This document shows positions 10,802-22,055 of a DNA stretch of 64,000 bases, piece by piece (position 1 is the first letter of the stretch; each line of letters begins with the position of its first letter). The notes beneath the pieces are model-generated. The model did no database searches. It had not been told where the DNA came from and was given only the letters and a program-made list of their open reading frames with translations. Position numbers and translations under genes: made by a program. Origin of the DNA: Elmis aenea (lineage: Eukaryota; Arthropoda; Insecta; Coleoptera; Elmidae); NCBI GenBank assembly GCA_947652605.1, contig OX393581.1:12404640-12468639 (forward strand), written 5' to 3'.

Positions 10802-11915
10802 CAGGGTTGAGCAGATTTAAATCAATTGATTTAAATCAAGATTTAAATCATGATTTAAATCAAGTGATTTTTTTAAAAAATCATTGATTTAAATCAAGTG
10901 ATTTTAAAAAAAAATTATCAATTTAAATCACAGATTATATGAGTAGATACGATATAATAATTATAATAAAACAAAATTGTATTACTATTAGTAATTAAAT
11001 ACACGAAATGGTGAATAAACCATATCAATTTGCTCTTGTAAAGTAATATTCATTGTGGAAATGCAATAATTCAAAAAAAATTAAAAAGTTTTTGACGTTA
11101 GCGAAATGAACAGTCAGTTTTTTCAATTTTCACGGCACTTTATTGCTTCAATAACAATTTGAAGAAAAATGTCGAATATCTCGAAAAGTATGAGTTTTGG
11201 GTATAGGACATACTTAACTAAATATGAAGCTCTTTTAAAGACGAATTCGATGACATAAAAAATACAGGGGTTCGCATTTGAAAAATTAAAACTCTGTACT
11301 TCAAAATAACTTCAAAAGAATTTTTTAAATAAAGACTTAAAACCTTGAATAATTTAGAAAATTAATTTTTTTTTACAACGCCTTATAAAAACCTTTAGTA
11401 TTTTATATTGATGCAAATTTAAAATAAAGGCGGTCAAAAATATTAAATAAAAAATTGGGTGTTGTATTTGAAATATAAAAGTTGCTATTAGTTCCAGAAA
11501 GGTGACTTACCCTGTATATTTGAAAATATTTTTATTGTGTTGTTTAGAAAAAACTGTATAAAATAGTATTTGATTCAACTTCATATCTTAAGCCGTTAAG
11601 CCATAATCGACCGATCCCGCACTAATGACTCACCCTGTATATAATTAATTAAAGATCACCATTTAGCACTGATTTTTAAAAATTCTTAATCATTATATTT
11701 AATTTTTCATTTTGACAAAAATTCACCAATGAATTAAATATATTGGTTATTAAATATATTAGCACAAAACAGAAATAGCATGTGAATATGTCACTATATT
11801 CGATAATATGGTACATTTGATTTAAACCAAAAAAATCTGATTTAAATCAAAAAAATCTGATTTAAATCAAATAAATCGATTTTTTTTTAAAAATCATGAT
11901 TTTTATCTACCCTGC
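10802..11915. mobile_element. Non-autonomous hAT element with GATTTAAATCA-rich ends
   Basis: It is flanked by a perfect 8-bp duplication, CTTCTAAT (10794-10801 and 11916-11923). Ends are CAGGGTTGAGCAG and CTACCCTG. Both subterminal regions (10810-10925 and 11818-11900) are tandem arrays of the self-complementary unit GATTTAAATC. The middle (about 11090-11645) has an embedded repeat ending ACTCACCCTGTATA, related to 18370-19172. No coding potential. Confidence 0.88.
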
Positions 11916-11923
11916 TTCTAATA

Positions 11924-12408
11924 CCATAATGAAAAATGTCATGCTCTTAAAACTAAGGAATTAGGTGAAAAGTGTGCGAATAACCTGAATAACATTAAAA
12001 ATGGTTCCCATAAAGACAAAGAGCAGTGGAAGAAGATAGTACAACAAAATACATTTCAACATCCCATTTTTTGTTATTTAAAAAATGTTTATTTTGTTTT
12101 TTACTAAATGGAAATCCAAAATTCACAAAAAAGCAAGGCAAAACAAGAAAAATGTAATTCAAACCGGGGGTGGATATATCAACACTGACTTAAACGACTA
12201 AAAAAAAAAACGGGTAATGAAACTTGTAGGTTGGGTGGCGATCTTTATCTTACCCCTGTTTAGTTTTAATCGTGTCACCTTTATTTACAGGAAATTTAAC
12301 GTATTTTGGTAGAAAATGGATCGTAAATATATTAGATATTTTGTTAATAATTCTACTAATTGATGGCTGGCTCATTGGACATTTTAAATTTTGTCCTACG
12401 ATTGTTTG
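11924..12408. other. Unassigned spacer between hAT elements
   Basis: A-rich DNA with no supported gene or terminal repeat. A long A run near 12201 is the only simple-sequence feature. Confidence 0.4.
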
Positions 12409-12416
12409 GTAGGAAC

Positions 12417-13135
12417 TAGGGTTTCTCATATTTGACCATTTTGCTTGTCTCGGGATTCCGGGAAGAAATCGGCCTTTGTCGCGGGATTTCCCGGGATCCC
12501 GGGATGTAATAAATTATTTCAATGTTTTTAAAAAAGTAATTCAAAAAGCGAATGGAGCAGTTTATTATTTAAAAACAACTCCAATTCATATATGTAATAC
12601 ATTTTGCTTCATGATTATTATAATTAAATAATATTGGCGTGAGAAACAGTACATTTGGGAAATATAACATTTCTATTGCAATTTAATTTTAATAAACACA
12701 ATAACATAATTTTTACAATGAACTTTTGTAATGTGATTTAAGAAAACAAAGGTGATCTGTGCTTCGATCACTTAGTATTTTTCTTGATTTATTAACAAAA
12801 AGTCCTGCTGTATAAAATTTCTCTGTCTAAAGTATTTTGAAGATATTAAATTTGTCATGGAGACCGGGCTTCTTTACGCCAAACTAAAAGCAAAAAATAT
12901 AAAAGAGAAAAATTATTTTGAAATAAAAATAAAGTTTTTTCATTATTAAGTAAAGATATTTATAATAAATTCTGATGTTATGATAGTATTACAAAGATCT
13001 TAGCTCAAAATAAACGAAAATAACAAATTTTTCAAATCCCTGGAATTCCCGGGACAAAAAGCATTCCCGGGAAATATAAATAGCTTAAAATGGACCGGGA
13101 TCCCGGGTTCCCGGGATTCCGAGAAAGAAACCCTA
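12417..13135. mobile_element. Non-autonomous hAT element H1 with CCCGGGAATTCCC-type ends
   Basis: Ends are TAGGGTTTCTC and GAGAAAGAAACCCTA, with subterminal TCCCGGGATCCCGGGAT motifs on both sides. It is flanked by GTAGGAAC at 12409-12416 and 13136-13143. The 8-bp duplication points to hAT. No coding potential. Confidence 0.85.
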
Positions 13136-13143
13136 GTAGGAAC

Positions 13144-14006
13144 TAGGGATTCTGAGTCTCGACAATTTTTAAAGTCCCGGGACTCGAGACTTTTTTTATC
13201 AAAGTCCCGGGAATTTTGCGAATTTTATTTACATACTAAAAATTATTGGTTTAACCCGTCAAAAATGACGGAAGATTTTACAAGGTGCAAGAAACATGAT
13301 GATACATTCATGTACTCAAAATTCATCGGCTACTTTCACCGTAAAAAATAAGTTTTCTTGACCGTGACATTGTATCTGAAAGCACCCGCTACATATTTAA
13401 AATTGCTTCTTTGCACATATCGTGATCGTGAATCGGTCGTGACAGTTGACAGATTTTTTTTTTAAATTAAACCAAATTCACGGATTTTGTTTTTGAAGCA
13501 TTTATTTTATAAACAAAGTATAGTAGTAGTAGTATTATTATTATTTTTAATTAAGTCTACATTCTACAGTAAATAAAGTACATAAATATTTCCAAGTTAA
13601 TGCCTATTTTAAATAAATTTAACAATTTTCATGACACTTTAAAACATAACAAGCATAAGTAAAATATATTTTTACTAATAAACTTAACAATTCTCCTTTA
13701 GCTTTAAAGCAGACAAGAAATAAACATAAATTATTAAATATGGCAGACAAAAAATTTAAATAAAGTTAAGTAAATACTTATTGTTAGTATAAACTATAAA
13801 CATAAAAAATTATGAAACAAAATATTTTTGCTAAACTCGTGGCAGTAAAATTTGTTTAAAAAGAGGGATAAAAAATTAATTTCAGTGTTCTGTAACATTT
13901 AGTCTCGTCTCGAGTCTCGAACTAAATGTCCCGGGACTCAAGACTAAGAAAGTCTCGCGAAGTCCCGGGACTTACGTCTCGGGAAATTCCCGGGACAGAA
14001 TCCCTA
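13144..14006. mobile_element. Non-autonomous hAT element H2, abutting H1
   Basis: Ends are TAGGGATTCTGAGTCTCG and CAGAATCCCTA, with GTCCCGGGACTCGAGAC-like subterminal motifs. It is flanked by GTAGGAAC at 13136-13143 and 14007-14014. It shares only the TAGGG tip and CCCGGG motifs with H1. A TAG/TAT microsatellite lies near 13521-13543. Confidence 0.85.
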
Positions 14007-14014
14007 GTAGGAAC

Positions 14015-15270
14015 CACGGCCACATATTTCTTAAATGCAATAACAATGAATTGGAGAAGTTATGCGTTCAGGTTCTTCCATATAAAGATGTAACTCATTT
14101 ATTAAATTTACAACTAAACAATTCGACATTCTATAGGTATAATTTTTCAAAACTAGCATTGAAATTTCGAAAGGGTTGCTGGCGTCTCTTAATTGCCTAA
14201 ACTCTAATCTGAAACGTTCACTTTAATTTAATTTAATTATTTTGGGTAATTAAAATATAAATAATTGTTAATTTACCGAGCTACAGCATTTTCATATTCG
14301 TTTATGAAGTTTATATGAAAATCGAAACCTATCGGATCCATTTCGTTATTACTTGCTACTGTTAGCAACCACAAAATCGTACACTTTAATTAATTTAAAG
14401 ATAGTTATAAGCAATTATAAGCTTATTTAACATTTAGGAATGTTACAAAAATAGCTCCTGAATGCCAAATTTCAGAGATCTTGCTAAGTAACCATAAACT
14501 TTACCAAGCAAGCAAGAATCTTAACAAGTAATCTTGACAAAATACTTAGTGAATATGAAAGTAGAAATTTGTTGTTGCTTAGCAACAATTGTTTCCTTAA
14601 CAAGTACGGTTCTTGCTTATCTCCTACTCCTAGCAATGTGTATAGTGAATCGGGCTGATTGTTTATTTCGCAGTTATAAAAGAAGCTGCTTAGGGAGTGA
14701 TTTGCATTTAGTTGCTTAATTTTTAACTTTTACTCTGTAGGGATATGTACGATTCTGTCTGCAGCCATAAAAGGTATTCTCATACATAACATAACTAATG
14801 CAAAGCATTTTATATAAATATAGGTACAATCTGAAAGGCATTGAATTCGCTTATCGGTATTATAGACTATATAACACGCTAGTGTTGTATATCTCCCACA
14901 GCGTGCATTTTATCAGCATCTGTGTATTCTCACTCCTTCCATTCGTACCTCGGTGAGCACAGCATCTGCATAAGTGTATACCGCTAATCTAAAAGGTGCT
15001 GCTTGGGGCAGCCACCTCTACTACACTTTATACTCCAGGGACGAAAACAGATAGTAACTTAAAAATAAACAGGCCGGATACGAAAAACAATTCAATTATT
15101 ATTATTGGGTTGATTAAAAAGTTACTAATACTAATTATTAGTAAAATTAAAACGCTAAGTTTTGTATTAAAATGAAACTTTACTAAACAGTATAGATAAC
15201 ATTTGTTCCAAGTTGCAATTCGCCTAATACTTCATCTAATGTAGATAATACACTCAATTACATTGTAAAC
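14015..15270. other. Intergenic spacer 3' of the second CoA-transferase
   Basis: No gene found. The part 14440-14670 (including AGTGAATCGG and TTTCGCAGTTATAA) resembles 29740-29830, a dispersed repeat. Homology with the 3' flank of the first gene stops near the stop codon. Confidence 0.45.
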
Positions 15271-15299
15271 TTATTAATTTACATCTTTAAGATTGAATG

Positions 15300-16724
15300 T
15301 TAGGGAGATGGTTTTACTTTAAGTCGTTCATAAGCCGCTTTTTCAAGTGCTTCTCGATGGTCAGGATGAGCTATTTGAATAAGCGCATGCGCTCTCTGTC
15401 TCATGTTTTTGCCAAACAAGAAGGCTATCCCATATTCCGTCACAATGTAGTGAACATGACCACGGGTTGTTACAACTCCTGCTCCCTGTTTTATAAAAGG
15501 AACGATTTTGGATACACCTTTATTGGTCGTAGAAGGCAATGCTATTATAGGGACACCTTTACCATCGACTGATTCTGCAGCGCCTCTTATAAAATCGACT
15601 TGTCCTCCAAATCCGGAATAAAACCTTGGACCAATAGAGTCTGACACGACCTGTCCAGTCAGATCGACTTCGATACAAGAATTGATAGCTGTCATTTGAG
15701 GCTGGCTTGCAACTACTTTTGTGTGATTTACGTAGTCAACAACCAACATCTCTACAAAAGGGTTATCATCGACAAAGTCGTACAGTTTCTGGGTTCCTAT
15801 TAAAAACGACCCAACAATCCGACCTCTGTGCCTTTTTTTCCTTGCGTTTGTAACGCATCCGTTTTCAACTAAATCGACGACGCCACCAGCAAACATTTCC
15901 GAATGGATTCCCAAATCTTTATGGTTATGTAAACCGGACAATACCGCATCGGGAATACTTCCAATACCCATCTGTAATGTAGCGCCATCCCCTATGAGAT
16001 TTTCAGCAATAAGTTTTCCAATTTTAGCTTCAACGGGGGTAGCTGGTTTTCCACCGTGTGATGGTAACTCTGCATCATTGTTGAAAGCTACGTCTACGTG
16101 GCTGATGTGAATAACTGCGTCACCGAAGGTTCTGGGCATTTGCTTATTTATTTGAGCGACTACATACTTGCTATGTTGAATGGCGGCTCTTGCACAATCC
16201 ACGCTTGTTCCGAGGCTGCAATATCCATGTTTGTCAGGAGGTGATAAGTGTACTACAGCGATATCGGGTTTTATAATTTTCCTTGTAAATAGTAGAGGTA
16301 TTTCGCTCAGAAAAATGGACATGTTATCTGCTCGTCCCTCTGCCACTGCTTTACGGACGTTTCCACCCATGAAAAACGACCATGATCGAAAGTTGTCTTT
16401 ATATTCTGGCTTGGTATATTTTGCTGGTCCCTCAGTATGCATGTGGCACACCATGATGTTTTTAAGGCACTTTGTTACTCCAACGTCCGTCATTGCATCA
16501 AGCATAGCGATGGGCGTGGCTGCGGCAGCTTGTGAGTAAATGGTCATATTAGACTCGAGCATACAAAACGCTTCTTCTGGGTTGCAAACAAATATGGGTT
16601 GTTTTCCCTTAATGGGTTGCGCTATTTCATTTGTATATGTGAAGTAAGTTCTCGGAGGGGATAAAGCAACAGTTTTAACAATATCTCTTACCGTAGAAAA
16701 TCCTTGGTACCTTACAAGAGCCAT
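15300..16724 (-). CDS. 4-hydroxybutyrate/acetate CoA-transferase-like protein, copy 2
   Basis: This is the inverted paralogue of the gene at 3251-4675, with the same length (474 residues) and no indels. All landmarks are kept: HMHTEGPA, SPPDKHGYCSLGTSVD, GIGSIPDA, the catalytic glutamate in GIHSEMF (E276), FGGQVDFIRGA and the KPSP end. I count about 72 differing residues (near 85% identity); they cluster in residues 1-140 and 366-425, while 266-365 has only four. I use the ATG at 16724 because it aligns with the paralogue; the frame is open to a GTG 12 bp upstream, which is not a plausible start. A022-type change: A422 of copy 1 is glycine here. No obvious AATAAA directly follows. Expected role is CoA transfer, probably mitochondrial; substrate unknown. 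Confidence 0.92.
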   Translation of the reverse strand: MALVRYQGFSTVRDIVKTVALSPPRTYFTYTNEIAQPIKGKQPIFVCNPEEAFCMLESNMTIYSQAAAATPIAMLDAMTDVGVTKCLKNIMVCHMHTEGPAKYTKPEYKDNFRSWSFFMGGNVRKAVAEGRADNMSIFLSEIPLLFTRKIIKPDIAVVHLSPPDKHGYCSLGTSVDCARAAIQHSKYVVAQINKQMPRTFGDAVIHISHVDVAFNNDAELPSHGGKPATPVEAKIGKLIAENLIGDGATLQMGIGSIPDAVLSGLHNHKDLGIHSEMFAGGVVDLVENGCVTNARKKRHRGRIVGSFLIGTQKLYDFVDDNPFVEMLVVDYVNHTKVVASQPQMTAINSCIEVDLTGQVVSDSIGPRFYSGFGGQVDFIRGAAESVDGKGVPIIALPSTTNKGVSKIVPFIKQGAGVVTTRGHVHYIVTEYGIAFLFGKNMRQRAHALIQIAHPDHREALEKAAYERLKVKPSP

Positions 16725-17222
16725 CTTTAGTTTCACTTATTGATGATTTGTAGGATTAATTAAAGTAGCTACTGTTTTTACTGGCCGTTGATTGTCTGCG
16801 ACAATAGTATGATATTTTGTTTAATAGGTTTTTTATTAGGTCTTGGATAAGTTTACGTTTAGTAAAATACCATAACAAAATTTGACAACACAATATTTGA
16901 TGTACGTATTTAAATGTTTCTCGATTTGTTTAACGTTTTGACACAAACTTTCTTGGGCTCCTTGATCCGTGCCTTTATATCACAGAACGTACACATGCTT
17001 TATATCAAATGAAATAAAGTTGTCGTTTTGCCCACAGAAATTTTGCCTTTATATCTGACATAGATAAGAGATGACACATCGATTGTCATTATGTAAGTAT
17101 CATAGATAATAAGTAAGTATCCACAACTTTAGGACCGATAATGGTGGTAATACTTTTCAAGTTGTATTATTGTTAGACGCAAAAATTTGCAGTATTTTTA
17201 CTTTGACAGGTATTTTATACAC
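16725..17222 (-). promoter_or_regulatory. Conserved upstream block of the second CoA-transferase
   Basis: Inverted homologue of 2839-3250. It is somewhat longer because of small insertions, including a local repeat around AGATAATAAGTAAGTATC (17100-17122) and a stretch near 16960-17040 not seen in copy 1. The end of homology at about 17222 reads TATACACAATCTAGCAC, where copy 1 instead has the Harbinger-like TIR. Confidence 0.5.
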
Positions 17223-17323
17223 AATCTAGCACTTACAAAAGCTAGGACGTTCTTAAAATTTTTCCTGTGCTTCAGACTGTAGTGTCTTATATGCCTAGAT
17301 ATGGCGTTAGTACTACTGTAAGG

Positions 17324-17881
17324 CATGGCCAACTTCATTCATAATCCGCTACGCTACTTATATGGCCGTCCCATTTGACCATAAACGTCGTTTCCAGGTA
17401 AACGTCAAGAAAGTATGTCAACTGACGCTCCCTGTGAAGTATATCAATAACGATGTTTTTTAAATTGATAGTTAGTATCCTATTTCTATAAATCTTTGGA
17501 CTTGAATAATAATTATTTACCTGTAAAATTAACAACAGCAATCAACTTCACTTATGGGAAATCTTCTGAGGGAAATATGTGCTTTACCAATCTCACAACT
17601 TTTTGACGGGTTTGTTGCTTTGCTAAAAAATATTTATACTTTTTCCAAATTCAGTGAAAATTGCGAATTAAATCATGAAGAATATTTGTTATAACTATTC
17701 ATAAAAATGTATTAACATGACATTTTTTAACTTAAATGACATTTAAAATACATCACTGAGGGCGCCACCTGCCGTACTATTTTGACGGCTTATTCTCACA
17801 ACAATGAAAAATTTGGAATTGGGACGGCCATATAAGTAGCGAAGCAAGCAGCTGAGCGGATTATGAATGAAGTTGGCCATG
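17324..17881. mobile_element. Foldback MITE F1
   Basis: Ends are CATGGCCAACTTCATTCAT and its complement, followed by ATAATCCGCT and CTTATATGGCCGTCCCA on both arms. A 7-bp duplication, TGTAAGG, lies directly outside (17317-17323 and 17882-17888). Arms are about 65 bp. No credible coding. Confidence 0.8.
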
Positions 17882-17905
17882 TGTAAGGCACAATAATTAT
17901 CTATG

Positions 17906-18090
17906 GTAAGGCATGTATAACTTCATTCAATCCGCTACGCTACTTATATTATGGTCGTCCCAATTAAGCATAAACATCGTTCCCAGGTAAACGTCAAAAA
18001 AGTACGTCAACTGGCGCTCCCTGTGAAGTATATCATTAACTATATTTTTTAAATTGACAGTCACATATTTCTATAAAACCTATGACGATT
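17906..18090. repeat. Partial second copy of the F1 foldback (left part only)
   Basis: From GGCATGTATAACTTCATTCA on, this stretch matches 17321-17490 in the same orientation, including AGGTAAACGTCAA and CGCTCCCTGTGAAGTATATC. No right arm is found. Confidence 0.75.
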
Positions 18091-18311
18091 GTCTACACAG
18101 ACTATTTTGTATCTTTATGTAAACATAACTTCTATCGGCTTAACTATTAACAAATATGTTATTGCGTTATGGAAGACATTTCGAACATTTATTGTAGTCG
18201 TTTATCTTTTATGTATTTTCAATTTGCTACTTTCCATAGTTTATAAATAAAAACGATTAATTTCATTACATAGTTAATATCCGCTTAAATTTTAAATTTA
18301 TTCAAATGTCA

Positions 18312-18641
18312 AGCTGAAACTTGCTTACATTTTGGCACTTGTTTTGCATCAGCGCGGCCTAATTCGGTGCATAAAAATGTAATTAAATGGCAACTTTTTT
18401 GAAAAGTATTGAATATCTCAACAACTACGGGGTTTAGACATAGGACACCCCTCATAAAAATTGAAGCGGAGAAAAAAAGCTGACACTTGCTTACATTTTG
18501 GCACTTTTTGCATCAGCGCGGCCTAATTCGGTGCATAAAAATGTAATTAAATGGCAACTTTTTTGAAAAGTATTGAATATCTCAACAACTACGGGGTTTA
18601 GACATAGGACACCCCTCATAAAAATTGAAGGGGAGAAAAAA
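18312..18641. repeat. Recent tandem duplication, two 166-bp units
   Basis: 18312-18477 and 18478-18641 are nearly identical; I see only a few substitutions (for example GAAGCGGAG against GAAGGGGAG) and a three-base length change near TTTGGCACTT. Near identity implies a recent event. Confidence 0.92.
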
Positions 18642-19172
18642 TGCTATCGAATAGTATAATAAAACAAGGGTGTTTACATTTGAAGAAAATGAGTTATGTC
18701 ACTTTGAAATTTGGAAAGTTTGGCATTTTTTTGTGAACACCCTGTGTCAATAAATTTAAATTTTTTATTTTTAAAATGTTGCTCCCCAACTGGACTAACA
18801 TTATTGCTAAAACTTATTTCTTAACTTTAAAAAACGAGGTGGCTACGATTTTTTAAAGTTTAGCCTGCTTCTGTAAGATTTTTCGGAAAAAAATTAATAA
18901 GTTGGCAACACTGGCACTAAATCAAAAAACAAACAGACATTCATGTAGAGGTTAAAAAATGGCATCCGATGACCTAAAAATATACAGGGTGTTCTATTTA
19001 AAAAAATCTTTGTTTTTGTTATAGCGCAAAAATGGGACACCCTGTATAGATGAAAATAATTTTACGACGTAGATCTTTTCAAACCAATAACTTTATGTAT
19101 TTTAGTTTTTTTTCTATCTCCTACGGGCGGGGCGCTATGAAAGCCCGACGCACTAATGAATCACCCTGTATA
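18642..19172. repeat. Cluster of CAGGGTG-type termini
   Basis: Termini occur at 18735 (AACACCCTGTGT), 18983 (TACAGGGTGTTCTATTTAAA), 19036 (GACACCCTGTATA) and 19162 (ATCACCCTGTATA). The last, with GCACTAATGAATCACCC, matches the end near 11632. These are pieces of nested TA-flanked repeats that I cannot fully separate. Confidence 0.6.
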
Positions 19173-20128
19173 CGGTGACGTGCGCTTATGCAACATCGCT
19201 ATTTACTTAGAGTTTTGTTGCTTTTAAATGAAATTGCTTAAGCCCTTTAACTTCAAAACTCTGGCGGCGATGTGGCTTGTGTCGTCGTATGCACTGGAGG
19301 ACTCCTTCACGTCGTTTAGCGTAGTTCACCAGGTCCAGAATAGCTATAAATTGGCGAAATTAAACAATATTTTCTTTGTGATCGGCGTTTCTTATTGATG
19401 GTTTGTTCAAAATTTTGTAGTTGAAGTTTTTAACTTAGACTTGTGAATATGTTTGTGGATGCGTAAGTATGAAATTACATGTGTTTGTGTGCACAACTGA
19501 ATGTTGGTGTATGTGTGTATTTGTTTTAAACTCCAACCAGGCCCGTCGAATAGCGAAAGCTCGCCTATCAGACAGACCTTTTTGTTGGAGTTGGTAGGAA
19601 GACCTGATGGGGTCGATCGATAAGTGATAGTTCGCTCGCAGATCTCACTCTAAAGCCCATAAAAAGAATTGAGCCGCGTGCTCTCGTAGCGAAAACTCGC
19701 CCAAAATGCACCTGCAATAACCCGAAGGGTTACAAGATAACAGGAGCTTCAGAATCTAGCGAAAACTCGCCGCAGAAGCTGGCTCTGTATATCAGGTGGA
19801 ATGTGTATGATTGTGTCGTGTGGTTCTGTGTTGAACCCTTTATTTCTGACAGACACATCTTTTTATACATATTTTTGGCGGTGTGGGGTGAAAAATAGCT
19901 AAAATACGCCTATTAGTCGCTCTGAACTAATTACAATCGTAGTACTGAATAAGAAAATCGTAAAACAAAGTTTAGTCGTTTGTTAATTCGTTATTTAGTT
20001 GTGTGCACAGAGGGGGGGTGCAATCCAGATGTTTTCGTTTGTTACTGACTGTACCCCTCCAAAACTAGATTATCTAAACGAAACTGATTTCTGTTTTCAC
20101 CCCACCAAAATTCCTAAATAAAGTTGTA
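19173..20128. other. Non-coding region with three copies of TAGCGAAAnCTCGCC
   Basis: TAGCGAAAGCTCGCC is at 19551 and TAGCGAAAACTCGCC at 19687 and 19757; a related GTTCGCTCGC is at 19630. The region 19260-19850 is richer in GC than its surroundings and has no open frame. It may be an old LTR or other untranslated element; I do not recognise it. Confidence 0.45.
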
Positions 20129-21045
20129 GGGGAAAGCGGGGCAGAACGGACACTTTAATATATAAATAGTTGTAATTTATTAATTTAAGGTAGGAAAAAT
20201 CTGAAACTTTGTATTTGTATTCTCTGTTTATTTGTTTTTTAAAATTTAATTACAAAATAAAAAATAATCCCAAACTATAAAGTACAAATTCAGCAAGAAA
20301 AAAAAATGACAAACGGTCCATTCTGCCCCGGGGTTGGGGCAGAACGGAACCTTCTTTGCAAAATCGTTTAATTTGTTAAAAAAAAATCAAAGTAGTCATA
20401 GTAGACGTAATTGAGCCTATTATTCGAACAACGTAATAATAATAATGTAGATCTTTCAAAGATATATGCTTAACAAACTTAAAATTAATTAAATGAAACA
20501 AAAACATTTAAAAAAAATATTTTCATTATTCAGTGTCTGTTAAATCATTGATAGTGTCAACAGAAGGTTACAGTACAATGAAACATATTCAGAAAAGAAA
20601 TAAGAAAGAAAAATCGGACATGGGGCGGAATGGAACCTCGGTCCGTTGTGCCCCGGTCTGTCCTGCCCCATCCGTTGAAGTTAGGTACAGTTCAAATTCC
20701 TCTAGAATAATCTATGAAATATACAACAGTAAATACACAGGAGCGTAGTCCAAGACTCGTAGTTTAAGGATATATCAAGAAAAAATGTAATAAAATTAAA
20801 GTTTTTGCTTAATTTGCATATGATGATGACAATCAATTACAACACAGAACGATACCACAAGCAAATACGGGACACGTGCGAATACGCTTATCCAGAATTG
20901 TCCAGAATGACAAAAATATCGTCAGTCTGTTTGTTATGCTTCACTAATAGTTCCTAAAAAATTTCTTAGTTAGTGCCACGGTATAATTAAAAAAATAAGC
21001 GGTGTTCCGTTCTGCCCCGTGGTTCCGTTGTGCCCCGCTTTCCCC
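20129..21045. mobile_element. TA-flanked element J with GGGGCAGAACGG ends
   Basis: Left end GGGGAAAGCGGGGCAGAACG, right end its imperfect complement (GTGCCCCGCTTTCCCC), TA outside each end (20127-20128 and 21046-21047). The phrase recurs internally near 20328 and 20625-20670. TA flanks fit a Tc1/mariner-like origin. No transposase is visible. Confidence 0.7.
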
Positions 21046-21047
21046 TA

Positions 21048-22030
21048 CAGGCTAAAATATTCAAGTTATATCAAATATTAATAAAATTACGTCTATGCTA
21101 ATATTTACAAAAACAAACATTGTCATTAAAATCGATGCAAATTACATACAATGAAAGAGGTTATGGCCCATTTAATAAACTAGCAGGGATTCCCTTAGGA
21201 TGTTCATTGAGATTGTTATTCACATACAGTCAAGACAATTTCTATGTTATGGTTATTACGAGTATGGTGAAAAAATCTTAAGGGCGCTCCAAACAGTGTA
21301 AATCCTGTGAAAACTCGCAATGGTAAATTTTCGCGAACGCGACACTTTCTTCATACGTATCGCGAAAGTAAAATTTTACCAGCAAACATTTTTGTTTATC
21401 ATCATTTTTTATTGCACTTGTTTTTTTTTTTGTATAGACGTACTATTCCACTTAATTTTAATCAGCTAATCATTTAAACTTTGTTGATGTAAACACGTCT
21501 TCTAGCAGATTTCGCAAATAAAATAAAAACAGAAGGAGTAAAACCATCTGCTCGATAAAACTAGCAGTAATAGCTGCGAAACAGCTTCCTTTCCGTAAGT
21601 AACGACACACTTATATCGTTATCATGTTTTAAAGCACGATATTGGGTTTTCTCACGAATTACCTTGGAATATAATCCTAGATTTATTTTGCTACAACATT
21701 TAATTAAATTCATAAATATTAAACCAAATAAGTATATCTTCAACAAATATTAAGCATTTCATTTGGTGTAGAGAGGTACTCTGTGAGTTAATTCGCATTA
21801 TTCCTTCCTGAAAAACTCAGTGTTTTGCTGCCTGTTAGTTTTGGCATACCCAGTAGTATTTTTAAAATCTTATTTGCGTAGTTTTTCTTGATAAAAATTA
21901 TGAATTTAGTCTATTTGGATACAAATTCGTTGTGTAATGAGATTTTTGGTTCATGGACAATGTGGAAGGAACAAGAAAACAAATCAGCGGAAGAAATAAT
22001 ACCGCTACCGTTACAACATCATTGAGCTGG
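21048..22030. other. Unassigned stretch with one inverted repeat
   Basis: An imperfect hairpin with CGCG at its base lies at 21321-21381 (TGGTAAATTTTCGCG against CGCGAAAGTAAAATTTTACCA with one insertion). Nearby CCAAACAGTGT and AAAACTCGCA recall the Harbinger-type end near 31800-31860. No gene. Confidence 0.4.
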
Positions 22031-22031
22031 T

Positions 22032-22055
22032 AATAATAATAATAATAATAATAAT
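22032..22055. repeat. AAT microsatellite at the LINE 3' end
   Basis: Eight AAT units. Read on the minus strand it is an ATT repeat about 75 bp past the LINE stop codon. Simple-repeat tails are common at the 3' ends of CR1/L2-type LINEs, so this likely marks the 3' end of the element. Confidence 0.8.

Noticed and set aside
3251..16724. Bacterial origin or contamination for the intronless CoA-transferase genes
   Set aside because: Both sit amid insect-type transposons, share eukaryote-like AT-rich upstream sequence, and match the animal branch including the C-terminal end. Lack of introns alone is weak evidence.
16725..16736. A four-codon N-terminal extension of the second CoA-transferase starting at GTG
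   Set aside because: The extra codons begin with GTG, lie in the conserved upstream block, and the paralogue starts at the next ATG.
20693..20706. Possible tRNA-like B box (GTTCAAATTCC)
   Set aside because: No A box at the right distance and no cloverleaf; probably chance.
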